Shown: positions 27,200-37,266 of the stretch, in pieces | Position numbering within the stretch: position 1 is the stretch's first letter | How the letters are laid out: the number at the start of each line of letters is the position of its first letter | Origin: Burkholderiaceae bacterium | GTDB taxonomy: Bacteria > Pseudomonadota > Gammaproteobacteria > Burkholderiales > Burkholderiaceae | Direction of reading: 5' to 3' | Length of the DNA: 37,731 bases | NCBI GenBank assembly: GCA_947462685.1 | Contig: CANHPL010000024.1 | Coordinates: forward strand, 1-37,731 | The notes under the pieces: generated by a model | Databases searched by the model: none | What the model saw: the letters and a program-made list of their open reading frames with translations, nothing else | Told to the model about the DNA's origin: nothing | Translations under genes and position numbers: made by a program

Positions 27200-28003
27200 T
27201 TATCGAGATTGCACGCCAAATGGTAATTGACTCTCCGAAATTTTGGCGATTTGACTGACATATTCCCAGTCAAAGCTTTTTCCTGGATCCATTTTTCTCC
27301 CCGGAGAAATGTCACTATGTCCCACAAAATATTGAATGCTATATTGCTTTTGTAGGGCTGCAATTAATTGACTCAGCTTTTGGTATTGCGCCGGCTCAAA
27401 AGGCAACTCACCTGTTCCTTCAAGTTCAATGCCTATAGAAAAATCATTAACGCTTTGACGCTCAAACAATTGCGATGCACCCGCATGCCATGCTCGCTGG
27501 TTGGTCGAGACAAACTGGATCAACTGACCATCGCGCTGAATGAGAAAATGGGATGATACTTGCAAATGAGCAATCGTTTCAAAATAAGGGTCGTCGTGGG
27601 GGTTTAGGCGATTAGTAAAAAATGCTTCAATTGCACCACTACCAAATTTACCCTCTGGCAATGAGATGTGATGGATTACCACTGTGTCAATCGTGCTAGA
27701 TGCTTGTGGACGCTCGTCAAAATTGGGAGATGGGACATGTTTTGCACAACCAATCCAACCCTGTGGACTTATTTCGTTGTAATGACGCAAACCACAGTAA
27801 TGTCTTTGTTGATATTCAAATGAATCATGCAAAGGTAATTGAATCTTACAAAAAACACACTCAACCATTTTAAGCATTTGGGGATTGGGCTGGGGGGCGG
27901 CTTTCTCCGAATTCTGTCTTTTAAGCCTATTTTTTTTAGGGAAAATATAAATTACCCAATAAACTAGGGCAAATAGTAATAAAAATTCAATAATTTTGAT
28001 CAT
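27200..28003 (-). CDS. ampD: AmpD-type anhydromuramyl-peptide amidase with N-terminal membrane/zinc-ribbon extension
   Basis: 267 residues in two parts. Residues 1-80 have a membrane span (about 5-21), a basic stretch, and a small Cys/His cluster: VECVFCKIQLP (Cys49, Cys52) with RHYC (His68, Cys70). This matches the separate PP0621-type small protein of betaproteobacteria, as recalled. From about 83 (GWIGCAKHVPSPNFDERP) it is AmpD. Zn ligands are His111 (VVIHHIS), His229 (VGHSDI) and Asp239 (KMDPG), with Glu in GIELEG. AmpD cleaves the peptide from 1,6-anhydroMurNAc during peptidoglycan recycling. Classical AmpD is cytosolic and about 185 residues, so this one would be membrane-tethered. It lies 9 bases after the ypjD-like gene. 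Confidence 0.88.
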   Translation of the reverse strand: MIKIIEFLLLFALVYWVIYIFPKKNRLKRQNSEKAAPQPNPQMLKMVECVFCKIQLPLHDSFEYQQRHYCGLRHYNEISPQGWIGCAKHVPSPNFDERPQASSTIDTVVIHHISLPEGKFGSGAIEAFFTNRLNPHDDPYFETIAHLQVSSHFLIQRDGQLIQFVSTNQRAWHAGASQLFERQSVNDFSIGIELEGTGELPFEPAQYQKLSQLIAALQKQYSIQYFVGHSDISPGRKMDPGKSFDWEYVSQIAKISESQLPFGVQSR

Positions 28004-28012
28004 GCATTGACT

Positions 28013-28906
28013 TTAGAGTCGGTGAAGAATAACTTCTAGAACAAAGCGGCTGCCAATATATGCCAGTAATAAAACAGAAAAGGACCCTAAAACCCATTTA
28101 GAGGCTTCAGCCCCCCTTAGCCCCACTCGCCAATGGGCATACAATAACCCGCCAAACATGGCCCATGACAACAAGGAAAATACGGTCTTATGGTCAAAAA
28201 TCAATGGCCTTCCAAATAAACTTTGGCTAAAGAATACGCCTGAAAATACAGCAATCGTCAGCAAGCAAAATCCGATACCCATTACATTAAACATCACTCG
28301 TTCCATGACCAATAACGGGGGTAATTGCTCTAATAACCTAGAACTCCTACCAAACACGAATATACCCGTCCAAGAAGATGTCTCCATTTGATGCTTAGAT
28401 CGTAAGCTACGATCTTGCATGGTCATCAATATCGCTTGAATGGCCGCCAAAAACATAATTCCATAAGCAATATTGGCCGTAATAAAATGTAATTTAAACC
28501 CTGGCGAGTGGACTGCTTTAGTGGATATGATTGCTCCAGAAAACACGATTGGTAAAAAACTAAAAATAGTTGCAAGACCAAGAACAAGTGGAAGCATGCC
28601 ATGCAGGGTAAAAAACCATCCTTCAATCCAATATAAAGTAATAGCCACCCAAGCCATTAAGGATAGGGCTTGGGCAAAGCCAAAGACAAGTCCCTCAGAG
28701 GTAAAAATATCTTGATAACACGCTACGCCATGTAAGACGAGTAGAATGAAGATAAATAACTGTATCCATAGTTGATGCTTTTTACTGGTAAGTGTGATTT
28801 CACGTTGAGCTTCTTGTTGATCGCGATGAGCGACCATGCGACGATTGTGAATCATAATCATCATTAAAGTAAGAAGGTAAGCAATCGTTGGGTATATTAA
28901 TAACAT
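28013..28906 (-). CDS. YpjD/CcsA-like inner-membrane cytochrome c assembly-family protein
   Basis: 297 residues with about eight hydrophobic spans and short loops. Typical of the CcsA/HemX-like family are the region after a periplasmic loop HSPGFKLHFITANIAYGIM, with a conserved His, and FDHKTVFSLLSWAMFGGLLYAHW, with two further His residues. In this position beside ffh, orthologues are usually annotated as YpjD (inner membrane) or CcsA. Whether it handles haem is not shown here. It is divergent from ffh by only 20 bases and upstream of the fused ampD. Confidence 0.85.
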   Translation of the reverse strand: MLLIYPTIAYLLTLMMIMIHNRRMVAHRDQQEAQREITLTSKKHQLWIQLFIFILLVLHGVACYQDIFTSEGLVFGFAQALSLMAWVAITLYWIEGWFFTLHGMLPLVLGLATIFSFLPIVFSGAIISTKAVHSPGFKLHFITANIAYGIMFLAAIQAILMTMQDRSLRSKHQMETSSWTGIFVFGRSSRLLEQLPPLLVMERVMFNVMGIGFCLLTIAVFSGVFFSQSLFGRPLIFDHKTVFSLLSWAMFGGLLYAHWRVGLRGAEASKWVLGSFSVLLLAYIGSRFVLEVILHRL

Positions 28907-28914
28907 ATGCTTAG

Positions 28915-28921
28915 TTTAATA
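28915..28921. promoter_or_regulatory. Shared AT box in the 20-bp ypjD-ffh divergent gap
   Basis: On the plus strand TTTAAT ends six bases before the ffh ATG. On the minus strand TATTAA ends nine bases before the ypjD ATG. Both could be -10 elements. There is no clear Shine-Dalgarno for either gene, so short-leader or leaderless transcripts are possible. Confidence 0.3.
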
Positions 28922-28926
28922 CTCTC

Positions 28927-30321
28927 ATGCTAGAAAATCTAACAGACCGTTTAAGTCGTGTAGTTAAGACCATTCGTGGCCAGGCACGACTGACCGAAGA
29001 AAATACTGCAGAAATGCTACGCGAAATCCGTCTAGCCCTTTTAGAGGCTGATGTTTCGTTACCGGTAATTAAAGATTTATTAGCAAATATCAAAGAAAAA
29101 GCACTTGGTGAAGAAGTTGTTTCTAGCTTAACACCTGGGCAGGTATTAGTAGGTATTGTTCGCGATGAATTAGTAAAAATCATGAATGGGGGTGCATCAA
29201 GTGATGCAGTCTCCGCCGGGAAACTCAATTTAGCTACCCAACCGCCTGCAGTCATTTTGATGGCAGGTCTTCAAGGTGCTGGTAAAACAACTACCGTAGC
29301 GAAATTAGCAAAGTGGTTAATCCGTACGCAAAAGAAAAAAGTACTGACGGTTTCTTGCGACGTGTATCGACCTGCGGCGATTGAGCAGCTCAAAACGGTC
29401 ACAGCCCAAGCTGGCGCAGACTGGTTTGAGAGCAATGTAAATCAAAAGCCCACCGATATTGCATTTGCTGCTATCGATTGGGCAAAAAGACATTACTATG
29501 ATGTCCTTCTAGTTGATACCGCCGGACGTCTGGGCATCGATGCTGAAATGATGGCAGAAATTGCAGCTCTGCATGCTGCCGTCAAACCAATTGAAACTCT
29601 TTTTGTCGTTGACGCGATGCTCGGTCAAGATGCTGTCAATACCGCTAAGGCTTTCCACGCAACCCTGCCACTTACGGGTGTTGTTCTTACCAAGTTAGAT
29701 GGTGATTCTAGAGGTGGTGCAGCACTTTCAGTTCGACAAGTCACAGGTGTACCGCTTAAATTTGTGGGTGTTTCAGAAAAAATTGATGGTTTAGATGCTT
29801 TTGATGCTGAAAGGATGGCAGGTCGCATCTTAGGTATGGGAGATATTCTTGCCTTAGTCGAAGAAGCGCAAAAAAATGTTGACCATAAAGAAGCTGAAAA
29901 ATTAGTCGCAAAAATTAAAAAAGGTGGGTTTGATTTATCTGATTTTAGAAGTCAGATTTCGCAAATGAGAAATATGGGCGGTCTCGCCAACATGATGGAT
30001 AAACTGCCCGCTCAAATGGCACAAGCTGCTGCGAAAACGGATATGAATGCGGCTGAGAAAAATATCAAACGGATGCAAGGCATTATTGATAGCATGACGC
30101 CTCAGGAGCGAGCTAAGCCTGAATTATTAAAAGCGAGTCGTAAGCGCCGTATTGCTCAAGGAGCAGGTGTTCAAGTCCAAGAAGTGAATCGCATGCTAGC
30201 CCAATTTGAACAAATGCAAACCATGATGAAACAATTTAGCGGTGGCAAAATGGCTCGTATGATGGGTCAAATGGCAGCTAAAGGTTTGGGCAAAGGTTTA
30301 GGTAAAGGCCTTTTTAAATAA
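28927..30321 (+). CDS. ffh: Signal recognition particle protein (SRP54 homologue)
   Basis: GTPase that with 4.5S RNA brings nascent membrane proteins to FtsY and the Sec translocon. 464 residues. N domain helices (1-100), G domain with P-loop GLQGAGKTT (114-122), the switch DTAGRLG, TKLDGDSRGGAALS and GVSEKIDGL. Then the Met-rich M domain (about 320-464) with the RNA-binding SRKRRIAQGAG and MARMMGQMAAKG, which ends in GLGKGLFK. No good Shine-Dalgarno is seen before ATG 28927. It is convergent with proS, eight bases away. Confidence 0.98.
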   Translation: MLENLTDRLSRVVKTIRGQARLTEENTAEMLREIRLALLEADVSLPVIKDLLANIKEKALGEEVVSSLTPGQVLVGIVRDELVKIMNGGASSDAVSAGKLNLATQPPAVILMAGLQGAGKTTTVAKLAKWLIRTQKKKVLTVSCDVYRPAAIEQLKTVTAQAGADWFESNVNQKPTDIAFAAIDWAKRHYYDVLLVDTAGRLGIDAEMMAEIAALHAAVKPIETLFVVDAMLGQDAVNTAKAFHATLPLTGVVLTKLDGDSRGGAALSVRQVTGVPLKFVGVSEKIDGLDAFDAERMAGRILGMGDILALVEEAQKNVDHKEAEKLVAKIKKGGFDLSDFRSQISQMRNMGGLANMMDKLPAQMAQAAAKTDMNAAEKNIKRMQGIIDSMTPQERAKPELLKASRKRRIAQGAGVQVQEVNRMLAQFEQMQTMMKQFSGGKMARMMGQMAAKGLGKGLGKGLFK

Positions 30322-30340
30322 AACCTTTATCACTGGTTTT
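30320..30340. terminator. Possible bidirectional terminator between ffh and proS
   Basis: AAAACC (30320-30325) pairs with GGTTTT (30335-30340) around nine bases, with short A/T tails on both sides. The stem overlaps both stop codons, so it is weak and compact. Confidence 0.35.
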
Positions 30341-32081
30341 CTTTAAGTAAAGCCTGCACACGCTCCAAAGCTTCATTGACTGGAACTTGAGTTGCTGAAA
30401 CATCTGTTCTAGCTTGGACCTCAACAAACCCTTCTTTTAGACTACGCTCACCAACCACCACCCTAAATGGAACTCCAATGAGCTCCCAATCTGCAAACAT
30501 GGCGCCAGGACGCTCGCCACGATTATCAATTACAACTTCGATCCCGGCCTGACTCATTTGTTCATAAATATCATCCGCTGTCTTTTTGACGAGTTCAGAC
30601 TTGTCATAAGATACGGGGCAAATAACCACTTGGAAAGGTGCGATCGATAATGGCCAAACAATACCTTTTTCATCATGGCATTGTTCTATGGCTGCACCAA
30701 GCAGTCGAGTCACGCCGATACCATAACAACCCATGACTAGCGGTTTTGACTTACCTTGCTCATCTAAAAAATTTGCCTTCATCGACTCAGAGTATTTTGT
30801 ACCCAGCATAAATACATGGCCGACTTCAATACCCCTACAAATTTCAAGTTTGCCTTTACCATCTGGCGAGCTATCCCCTACTACCACATTCCGAATATCT
30901 GCAGTTTGTACAATCGGTAAATCTCTCTCCCAATTGACTCCTCTGAGATGATATCCAGTTTCATTTGCTCCACACACCCAATCGCTCATCTGCGCAACGG
31001 TTAAATCAGCAATAATAGTTACTTGATTCTGAACTCCAATTGGGCCTAATGAACCTGGAGCCGCTCCAAAGCCTTGCAGTATTTCCGCCTCAGTAGCCAT
31101 TCTAAAATCAAGTAAGCCCGGAATTTTGTTGACTTTGACTTCATTTAACTCATGGTCACCGCGTAACAATAAACAATACAGTTTTGCAGCCCCAGTAAGC
31201 AAATTACCACTCTGGTCGTATTGATCGATTGCAATCGCGATTGTTTTTACGGTTTGGGTTAAAGGCAACTGAAGCAGATTTGCAACTTCTTCACATTTGG
31301 TGATATTGGGGGTTGCCACTTTTTCAAAGGCTTGTGTTGGTAGTTGATGATGCTCGATCACACTAAACGCTTGCGCAGCTTCCAAGTTAGCTGCGTAATC
31401 TGAAGTTGGGCAATACACAATCGCATCTTCACCCGTATCTGCAATCACGTGAAACTCTTGACTTCCACTACCGCCAATGGCACCGTTATCTGCAGCGACA
31501 GCTCTGTAATTGAGTCCTAAGCGCTGAAAAATACGATGATAGGCATCAAACATCTTGCCATAAGACTCACGCATACCAGCCTCGTCCTTATCAAAGGAAT
31601 AAGCATCTTTCATGATAAATTCACGCCCACGCATCACTCCAAAGCGTGGTCTTCTTTCATCTCTAAATTTACTTTGAATTTGATATAAATTAATCGGTAA
31701 TTGTTTATAACTTCTAATTTCATTTCGAGCTATATCCGTGACAACTTCTTCTGAAGTTGGTTGCAAAACAAAATCGCGGTCATGACGATCTTTGATTCTT
31801 AATAATTCAGGGCCCATTTTTTGCAATCGTCCTGTCTCCCCCCATAACTCACCGGGCTGCACAAATGGCATCAGCATTTCGATTGCGCCAGCGCGAGTCA
31901 TTTCCTCTCGAATAATCGATTCTACTTTTCGAATAACCCGTAAACCTATCGGCATGTAATTATAAATACCTGCGCCGATTTTTCGGATCATGCCCGCACG
32001 GGTCATCAGTTGATGAGAAACAATCTCGGCATCGGCAGGAGCCTCTTTCAAGGTCAATATGAATGTTTGTGTGGCTTTCAT
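30330..32081 (-). CDS. proS: Prolyl-tRNA synthetase (bacterial type)
   Basis: Class II synthetase that charges tRNA-Pro. 583 residues, the usual bacterial-type length. Motif 1 is at [14 protein letters not shown] and on, motif 2 is in [26 protein letters not shown], and motif 3 is [13 protein letters not shown]. Between motifs 2 and 3 is the editing insertion (about 225-400, with [13 protein letters not shown] and [13 protein letters not shown]) that clears Ala-tRNA-Pro. The C-terminal anticodon domain starts around [15 protein letters not shown]. Divergent from rppH across 54 bases. Confidence 0.98.
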   Translation of the reverse strand: MKATQTFILTLKEAPADAEIVSHQLMTRAGMIRKIGAGIYNYMPIGLRVIRKVESIIREEMTRAGAIEMLMPFVQPGELWGETGRLQKMGPELLRIKDRHDRDFVLQPTSEEVVTDIARNEIRSYKQLPINLYQIQSKFRDERRPRFGVMRGREFIMKDAYSFDKDEAGMRESYGKMFDAYHRIFQRLGLNYRAVAADNGAIGGSGSQEFHVIADTGEDAIVYCPTSDYAANLEAAQAFSVIEHHQLPTQAFEKVATPNITKCEEVANLLQLPLTQTVKTIAIAIDQYDQSGNLLTGAAKLYCLLLRGDHELNEVKVNKIPGLLDFRMATEAEILQGFGAAPGSLGPIGVQNQVTIIADLTVAQMSDWVCGANETGYHLRGVNWERDLPIVQTADIRNVVVGDSSPDGKGKLEICRGIEVGHVFMLGTKYSESMKANFLDEQGKSKPLVMGCYGIGVTRLLGAAIEQCHDEKGIVWPLSIAPFQVVICPVSYDKSELVKKTADDIYEQMSQAGIEVVIDNRGERPGAMFADWELIGVPFRVVVGERSLKEGFVEVQARTDVSATQVPVNEALERVQALLKENQ

Positions 32082-32135
32082 GGGTTCTTTATAGATATAA
32101 TCAATTCATTGATTTTAAAGGATTCATAAATTATC

Positions 32136-32723
32136 ATGCTCGATAAAGAGGGTTATAGGCCTAATGTCGGGATAATTCTTCTAAATCAGCGAAACGAAGT
32201 ATTCTGGGGCAAGCGTATTGGCCAGCATTCGTGGCAGTTCCCACAAGGTGGGATTCATCATGGAGAAAACCCCAAACAAGCCATGTTTCGTGAGCTGCAG
32301 GAAGAGGTTGGATTATTACCCGAACACGTTCAAGTGATTGGACGCACGAAAGATTGGATACGTTATGATGTTCCAGAGGAATTCTTGCGCCGGCAGTCTT
32401 TACAAAAATCCCGAAGAACTGCCTATAAAGGCCAAAAACAAATTTGGTTTTTACTACGCATGGTTGGGAGGGATAGTGATATTTCTCTGCGGGCAACAGA
32501 TCATCCTGAGTTTGATGCGTGGCGCTGGAGTGCTTACTGGATTCCACTTGAAGCTGTTATCGAATTTAAGCGCGAGGTTTACTCTAAAGCCCTTTCAGAG
32601 CTAGCTCGGTATTTAAGCTGCAAATCTCACTTGATGTCTATGCCCTGGGGATCTACTTTGGATTGTCAACCCAATACCTCGCAAGCCTCTACTCCACTCG
32701 ATAATGAAGAATCAACTCGATAA
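32136..32723 (+). CDS. rppH: RNA pyrophosphohydrolase (Nudix)
   Basis: Removes pyrophosphate from the 5' end of triphosphorylated mRNA and so triggers RNase E-dependent decay. 195 residues. It begins [17 protein letters not shown], the family N-terminus. The Nudix box GX5EX7REXXEEXG occupies residues 38-59 (G38, E44, R52, E53, E56-E57, G59), preceded by [16 protein letters not shown]. The last 35 or so residues are polar, Ser/Pro-rich and poorly conserved. The rppH/proS divergence is a familiar betaproteobacterial arrangement. Confidence 0.95.
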   Translation: MLDKEGYRPNVGIILLNQRNEVFWGKRIGQHSWQFPQGGIHHGENPKQAMFRELQEEVGLLPEHVQVIGRTKDWIRYDVPEEFLRRQSLQKSRRTAYKGQKQIWFLLRMVGRDSDISLRATDHPEFDAWRWSAYWIPLEAVIEFKREVYSKALSELARYLSCKSHLMSMPWGSTLDCQPNTSQASTPLDNEESTR

Positions 32724-32732
32724 AAGCCCTTT

Positions 32733-33262
32733 ATGACTAAAAAATTATTTCCATTCATTTTTCTCTTGGGAGGACTTCTATGCAGCTCATTATCAATGGC
32801 GCAATCTCGAATCTTTGGGGATTTAGAAGATATCGACAAAAATAAAGATGCTCAGGCAGCTAAAGTAGTGCTTCCGAGTGGCCCACCTCAACAAAATAAT
32901 CTATTTCCTTTTACTCCTTCAGCAAACAGTAAAGCTTTGCAGTTTTATTTGGATAAAAAAAATATCCCCATCTTCAAAGATGAAGTTCGTTATACAGTTG
33001 TGATTAAAAGCTCTGAGGGCGCTGAACAAATATTGTTTTCTGGTATTGATTGCAGGCAATTTCTTAAAAGAACTTATGCAAGATACGATAACAATACTTG
33101 GACTGAAGCTAAAGACCAAGAATGGAAGCCTATCGGTAATACAGGTTATAACAACTACCAAGCATATCTGGGTCGTAAGGCGCTTTGTACAGGCGACTCG
33201 GCTAACTCAAGTATTTCAGACATTAATCGCAGACTTCAAGATATTAATATTGACTCTCTGTT

Positions 33263-33266
<4 letters not shown>
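32733..33266 (+). CDS. CNP1-like family exported protein
   Basis: 177 residues with a Sec signal peptide ([24 protein letters not shown], cleavage after about Ala23). The mature part contains the CNP1-like region: [22 protein letters not shown] (about 90-111), [20 protein letters not shown], and a final [11 protein letters not shown] segment. The two Cys could make a disulfide. A periplasmic or outer-membrane-associated protein of unknown function. The domain name is as recalled; no search was done. It follows rppH by nine bases, and its TAA overlaps the stop of convergent proB. Confidence 0.82.
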
Positions 33267-35151
<1,885 letters not shown>

Positions 35152-35168
35152 TTATGGGTCCAATAAAA

Positions 35169-35194
35169 AAGGCCTCGCAAAGAGGCGAGGCCTT
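35169..35194 (-). terminator. Rho-independent terminator after rpmA
   Basis: AAGGCCTCGC (35169-35178) and GCGAGGCCTT (35185-35194) form a perfect 10-bp stem with a six-base loop. On the minus strand it is followed by TTTTTTATTG. It sits 31 bases after the rpmA stop and only 17 bases before the obgE start, so obgE must depend on readthrough or on a promoter inside this region. Confidence 0.9.
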
Positions 35195-35225
35195 GATCTG
35201 AATTGCTTTGTTCAGTCAGGCTATA

Positions 35226-35486
35226 TTACGCTTGCGGGAGAACAGAAACAACTGATTTCTTTAAAATGCCTTTAATAGTGAACTCAACATGTCCATCTAC
35301 TAATGCATATAAAGTGTGATCTTTACCCACGCCTACATTTGAGCCTGGATGTACTCGAGTACCACGTTGGCGAATAATAATCCCACCAGCGTTAATAGCT
35401 TGACCACCATACACTTTTACACCTAAACGTTTTGATTCTGAGTCACGGCCGTTTCTTGTTGAACCGCCGCCTTTTTTCTGTGCCAT
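35226..35486 (-). CDS. rpmA: 50S ribosomal protein L27
   Basis: 86 residues. The flexible N-terminal arm ([20 protein letters not shown]) reaches the peptidyl-transferase centre and is intact. The remainder shows [22 protein letters not shown] and [20 protein letters not shown] precedes ATG 35486. It follows rplU by 24 bases. Confidence 0.98.
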   Translation of the reverse strand: MAQKKGGGSTRNGRDSESKRLGVKVYGGQAINAGGIIIRQRGTRVHPGSNVGVGKDHTLYALVDGHVEFTIKGILKKSVVSVLPQA

Positions 35487-35510
35487 AAGATACTCCTGTT
35501 ATGCCTTTAA

Positions 35511-35822
35511 TTAAGCCAAAATGTTGTTAATCAAGATTTCTGTGAAATTTTGGCGATGCCCTTGACGTTTTTGGTAGTGCTTACGTCTGCGCATTTTAAA
35601 AATCTTCACTTTGTCGTGACGACCCTGGGCGATAACAGTGGCTGTTACGGAAGCACCAACAACCAAAGGCTCACCAAACTTAAGTGAGTCACCAGCCCCA
35701 ACGGCTAGTACTTGGTCGATCGTGATTTCGCTACCAATGTCCGCAGGTATCTGTTCTATTTTCAATTTTTCACCAGAAGCAACTTTGTATTGCTTGCCAC
35801 CGGTTTTTATGACCGCGTACAT
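35511..35822 (-). CDS. rplU: 50S ribosomal protein L21
   Basis: 103 residues, the normal length. It starts [20 protein letters not shown] and contains the RNA-binding [19 protein letters not shown] near the C-terminus. The ribosome binding site is AGAGGA. It is transcribed with rpmA from the strong promoter at 35872-35901. Confidence 0.98.
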   Translation of the reverse strand: MYAVIKTGGKQYKVASGEKLKIEQIPADIGSEITIDQVLAVGAGDSLKFGEPLVVGASVTATVIAQGRHDKVKIFKMRRRKHYQKRQGHRQNFTEILINNILA

Positions 35823-35871
35823 ATAAATCCTCTCGAAAGGGTTAATTCCCTAATAAATTGGGAAGCCTCAA

Positions 35872-35901
35872 ATTATATCCCGAGAAAACCTAAAGTGTCA
35901 A
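35872..35901 (-). promoter_or_regulatory. Sigma-70 promoter of rplU-rpmA
   Basis: Minus-strand TTGACA (35901-35896) and TATAAT (35877-35872) are both perfect hexamers, with an 18-base spacer. The leader before the rplU ATG is about 45 bases and includes TTAGGGAATT, which could be a minor autoregulatory element; that last point is guesswork. Confidence 0.85.
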
Positions 35902-36018
35902 AGGCAAAAATAGTAATCAAACTGTTTGATTTATTCAGAGTTTTTAAAATTCACTTAAAATAGTGATAGCTCCTGAATAAAATATCGTAAGTTGTTAATT
36001 TTGAAGAAAAAATTTTAA

Positions 36019-37035
36019 ATGAACTTAAGTGCCGATGCCATTCAACCGGTTGTAAGCCTTTCTTCCATTCTGCATCCCATTGATGCCGATATGAAAGAAC
36101 TGGACCGAGTCATTAAAACTAGCCTCAGCTCAGATGTTGCCCTTATTAACCAAATTTCTCAATATTTAATTGAGGCTGGCGGAAAACGTATTCGACCAGC
36201 CTTGCTATTTTTAATCTCGAATGCTCTTAGTAATCAAAAATCCATTGCTCACCGGCATGAAATTGCTGCTGTTTTAGAGTTCATTCATACGGCAACATTG
36301 CTACATGATGACGTGGTAGATGAATCGAATTTGCGACGTGGTCGTAAAACCGCAAATGCAGTCTTTGGGAATGCGGCGAGTGTTTTAGTCGGAGATTTCC
36401 TATATTCAAGAGCTTTTCAAATGATGGTCGTGCCAGGTGAGCTCAAAATTATGGAGATTTTATCGAGCGCCACCAATATCATCGCAGAAGGCGAAGTTCT
36501 TCAACTTCTTAATTTAAATGACCCCTTGGTTACTGAAGAACGTTATTACAAAGTAATCCTCTACAAAACTGCAAAGCTATTTGAGGCATCTGCAGAGCTT
36601 GGTGCTGTATTAGCCAAAGCATCGACTTCTCAGACACTAGCGGCAGCTGAATTTGGTCAACACATTGGTGTTGTTTTTCAATTAATAGATGATTGGTTGG
36701 ATTACGCTGCTCAATCCTCAGTTCTTGGAAAAAATGCTGGGGATGATTTGCGCGAGGGTAAACCCACTATGCCTTTAATCTATCTTCTTAACGAAGGTAC
36801 AGCTGCGCAAAAAGATATGGCAGCTTGCGCCATTGAACAAATCGAAGATTGTGATGAAGGATTTTTTAATGAAGTGCTTAACGCAGTCAAGACAAGTGGC
36901 GCTTTAGAGTACACCCTATCTCAAGCACATTTAAAAGCTGAGCAGGCGAAGAATTGTCTTACTCACTTCCCAGATAATGCAAATACACAGGCTTTGTATC
37001 AGATCTGTGATTATTCTTTATCACGTTCTTTTTAA
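36019..37035 (+). CDS. ispB: Polyprenyl (octaprenyl) diphosphate synthase
   Basis: Trans-isoprenyl diphosphate synthase that builds the long side chain of ubiquinone. 338 residues. Both aspartate-rich motifs are present: LLHDDVVDESNLRRG (first DDxxD 97-101) and QLIDDWLDY (224-228). GGKRIRPALL (54-63) is the IPP-binding segment, and YKTAKLFEAS supplies a further catalytic Lys. Chain length (C40) is taken from the family and context, not proved. The 196-base gap from rplU is AT-rich; I see no strong plus-strand promoter there and only a weak ribosome site. Confidence 0.93.
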   Translation: MNLSADAIQPVVSLSSILHPIDADMKELDRVIKTSLSSDVALINQISQYLIEAGGKRIRPALLFLISNALSNQKSIAHRHEIAAVLEFIHTATLLHDDVVDESNLRRGRKTANAVFGNAASVLVGDFLYSRAFQMMVVPGELKIMEILSSATNIIAEGEVLQLLNLNDPLVTEERYYKVILYKTAKLFEASAELGAVLAKASTSQTLAAAEFGQHIGVVFQLIDDWLDYAAQSSVLGKNAGDDLREGKPTMPLIYLLNEGTAAQKDMAACAIEQIEDCDEGFFNEVLNAVKTSGALEYTLSQAHLKAEQAKNCLTHFPDNANTQALYQICDYSLSRSF

Positions 37036-37066
37036 CGCACATTCACATTTTTTAGAACCATCTCTA

Positions 37067-37183
37067 CTATATTCGGCCGACGCTGCATGCTGCATCTGCG
37101 AGTGATACATCTGCTAAAACAATCTCAAGTTGTACATTTGGTGGCAAGGTAATACGCTCTATATAGGTCACAGATCCTTGAAC
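37067..37183 (-). pseudogene. Fragment of a YbaY/YscW-type lipoprotein domain
   Basis: Between two in-frame stops the minus strand reads VQGSVTYIERITLPPNVQ followed by LEIVLADVSLADAA. This is the opening of the YbaY/YscW (PF09619-type, as recalled) lipoprotein domain, whose members read like GSVTYRERIALPP and LxDVSLADAPA. Only about 35 residues remain. No start codon, lipobox or rest of the domain is visible, and a stop precedes it directly, so it looks like a gene relic. Confidence 0.5.
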
Positions 37184-37266
37184 TTATTCTTGGTGATTGA
37201 TTGCGCCACACCCGATGATGTTCAAAATGGGCGTAATACAAAGAATCCATAATATCTGGCGATATG

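Noticed and set aside
30305..30314. AAAGGCCTTT palindrome at the end of ffh as a terminator
   Set aside because: It lies within codons for the Ffh C-terminus and has no loop; the 30320-30340 hairpin is the better, though weak, candidate.
32161..32547. Minus-strand 128-codon frame opposite rppH
   Set aside because: Antisense shadow of the Nudix gene with no independent signals.
37036..37100. Possible tRNA gene after ispB, as seen near ispB in some relatives
   Set aside because: No T-loop GTTCGAATC-like sequence, no cloverleaf arms and no CCA end were found.
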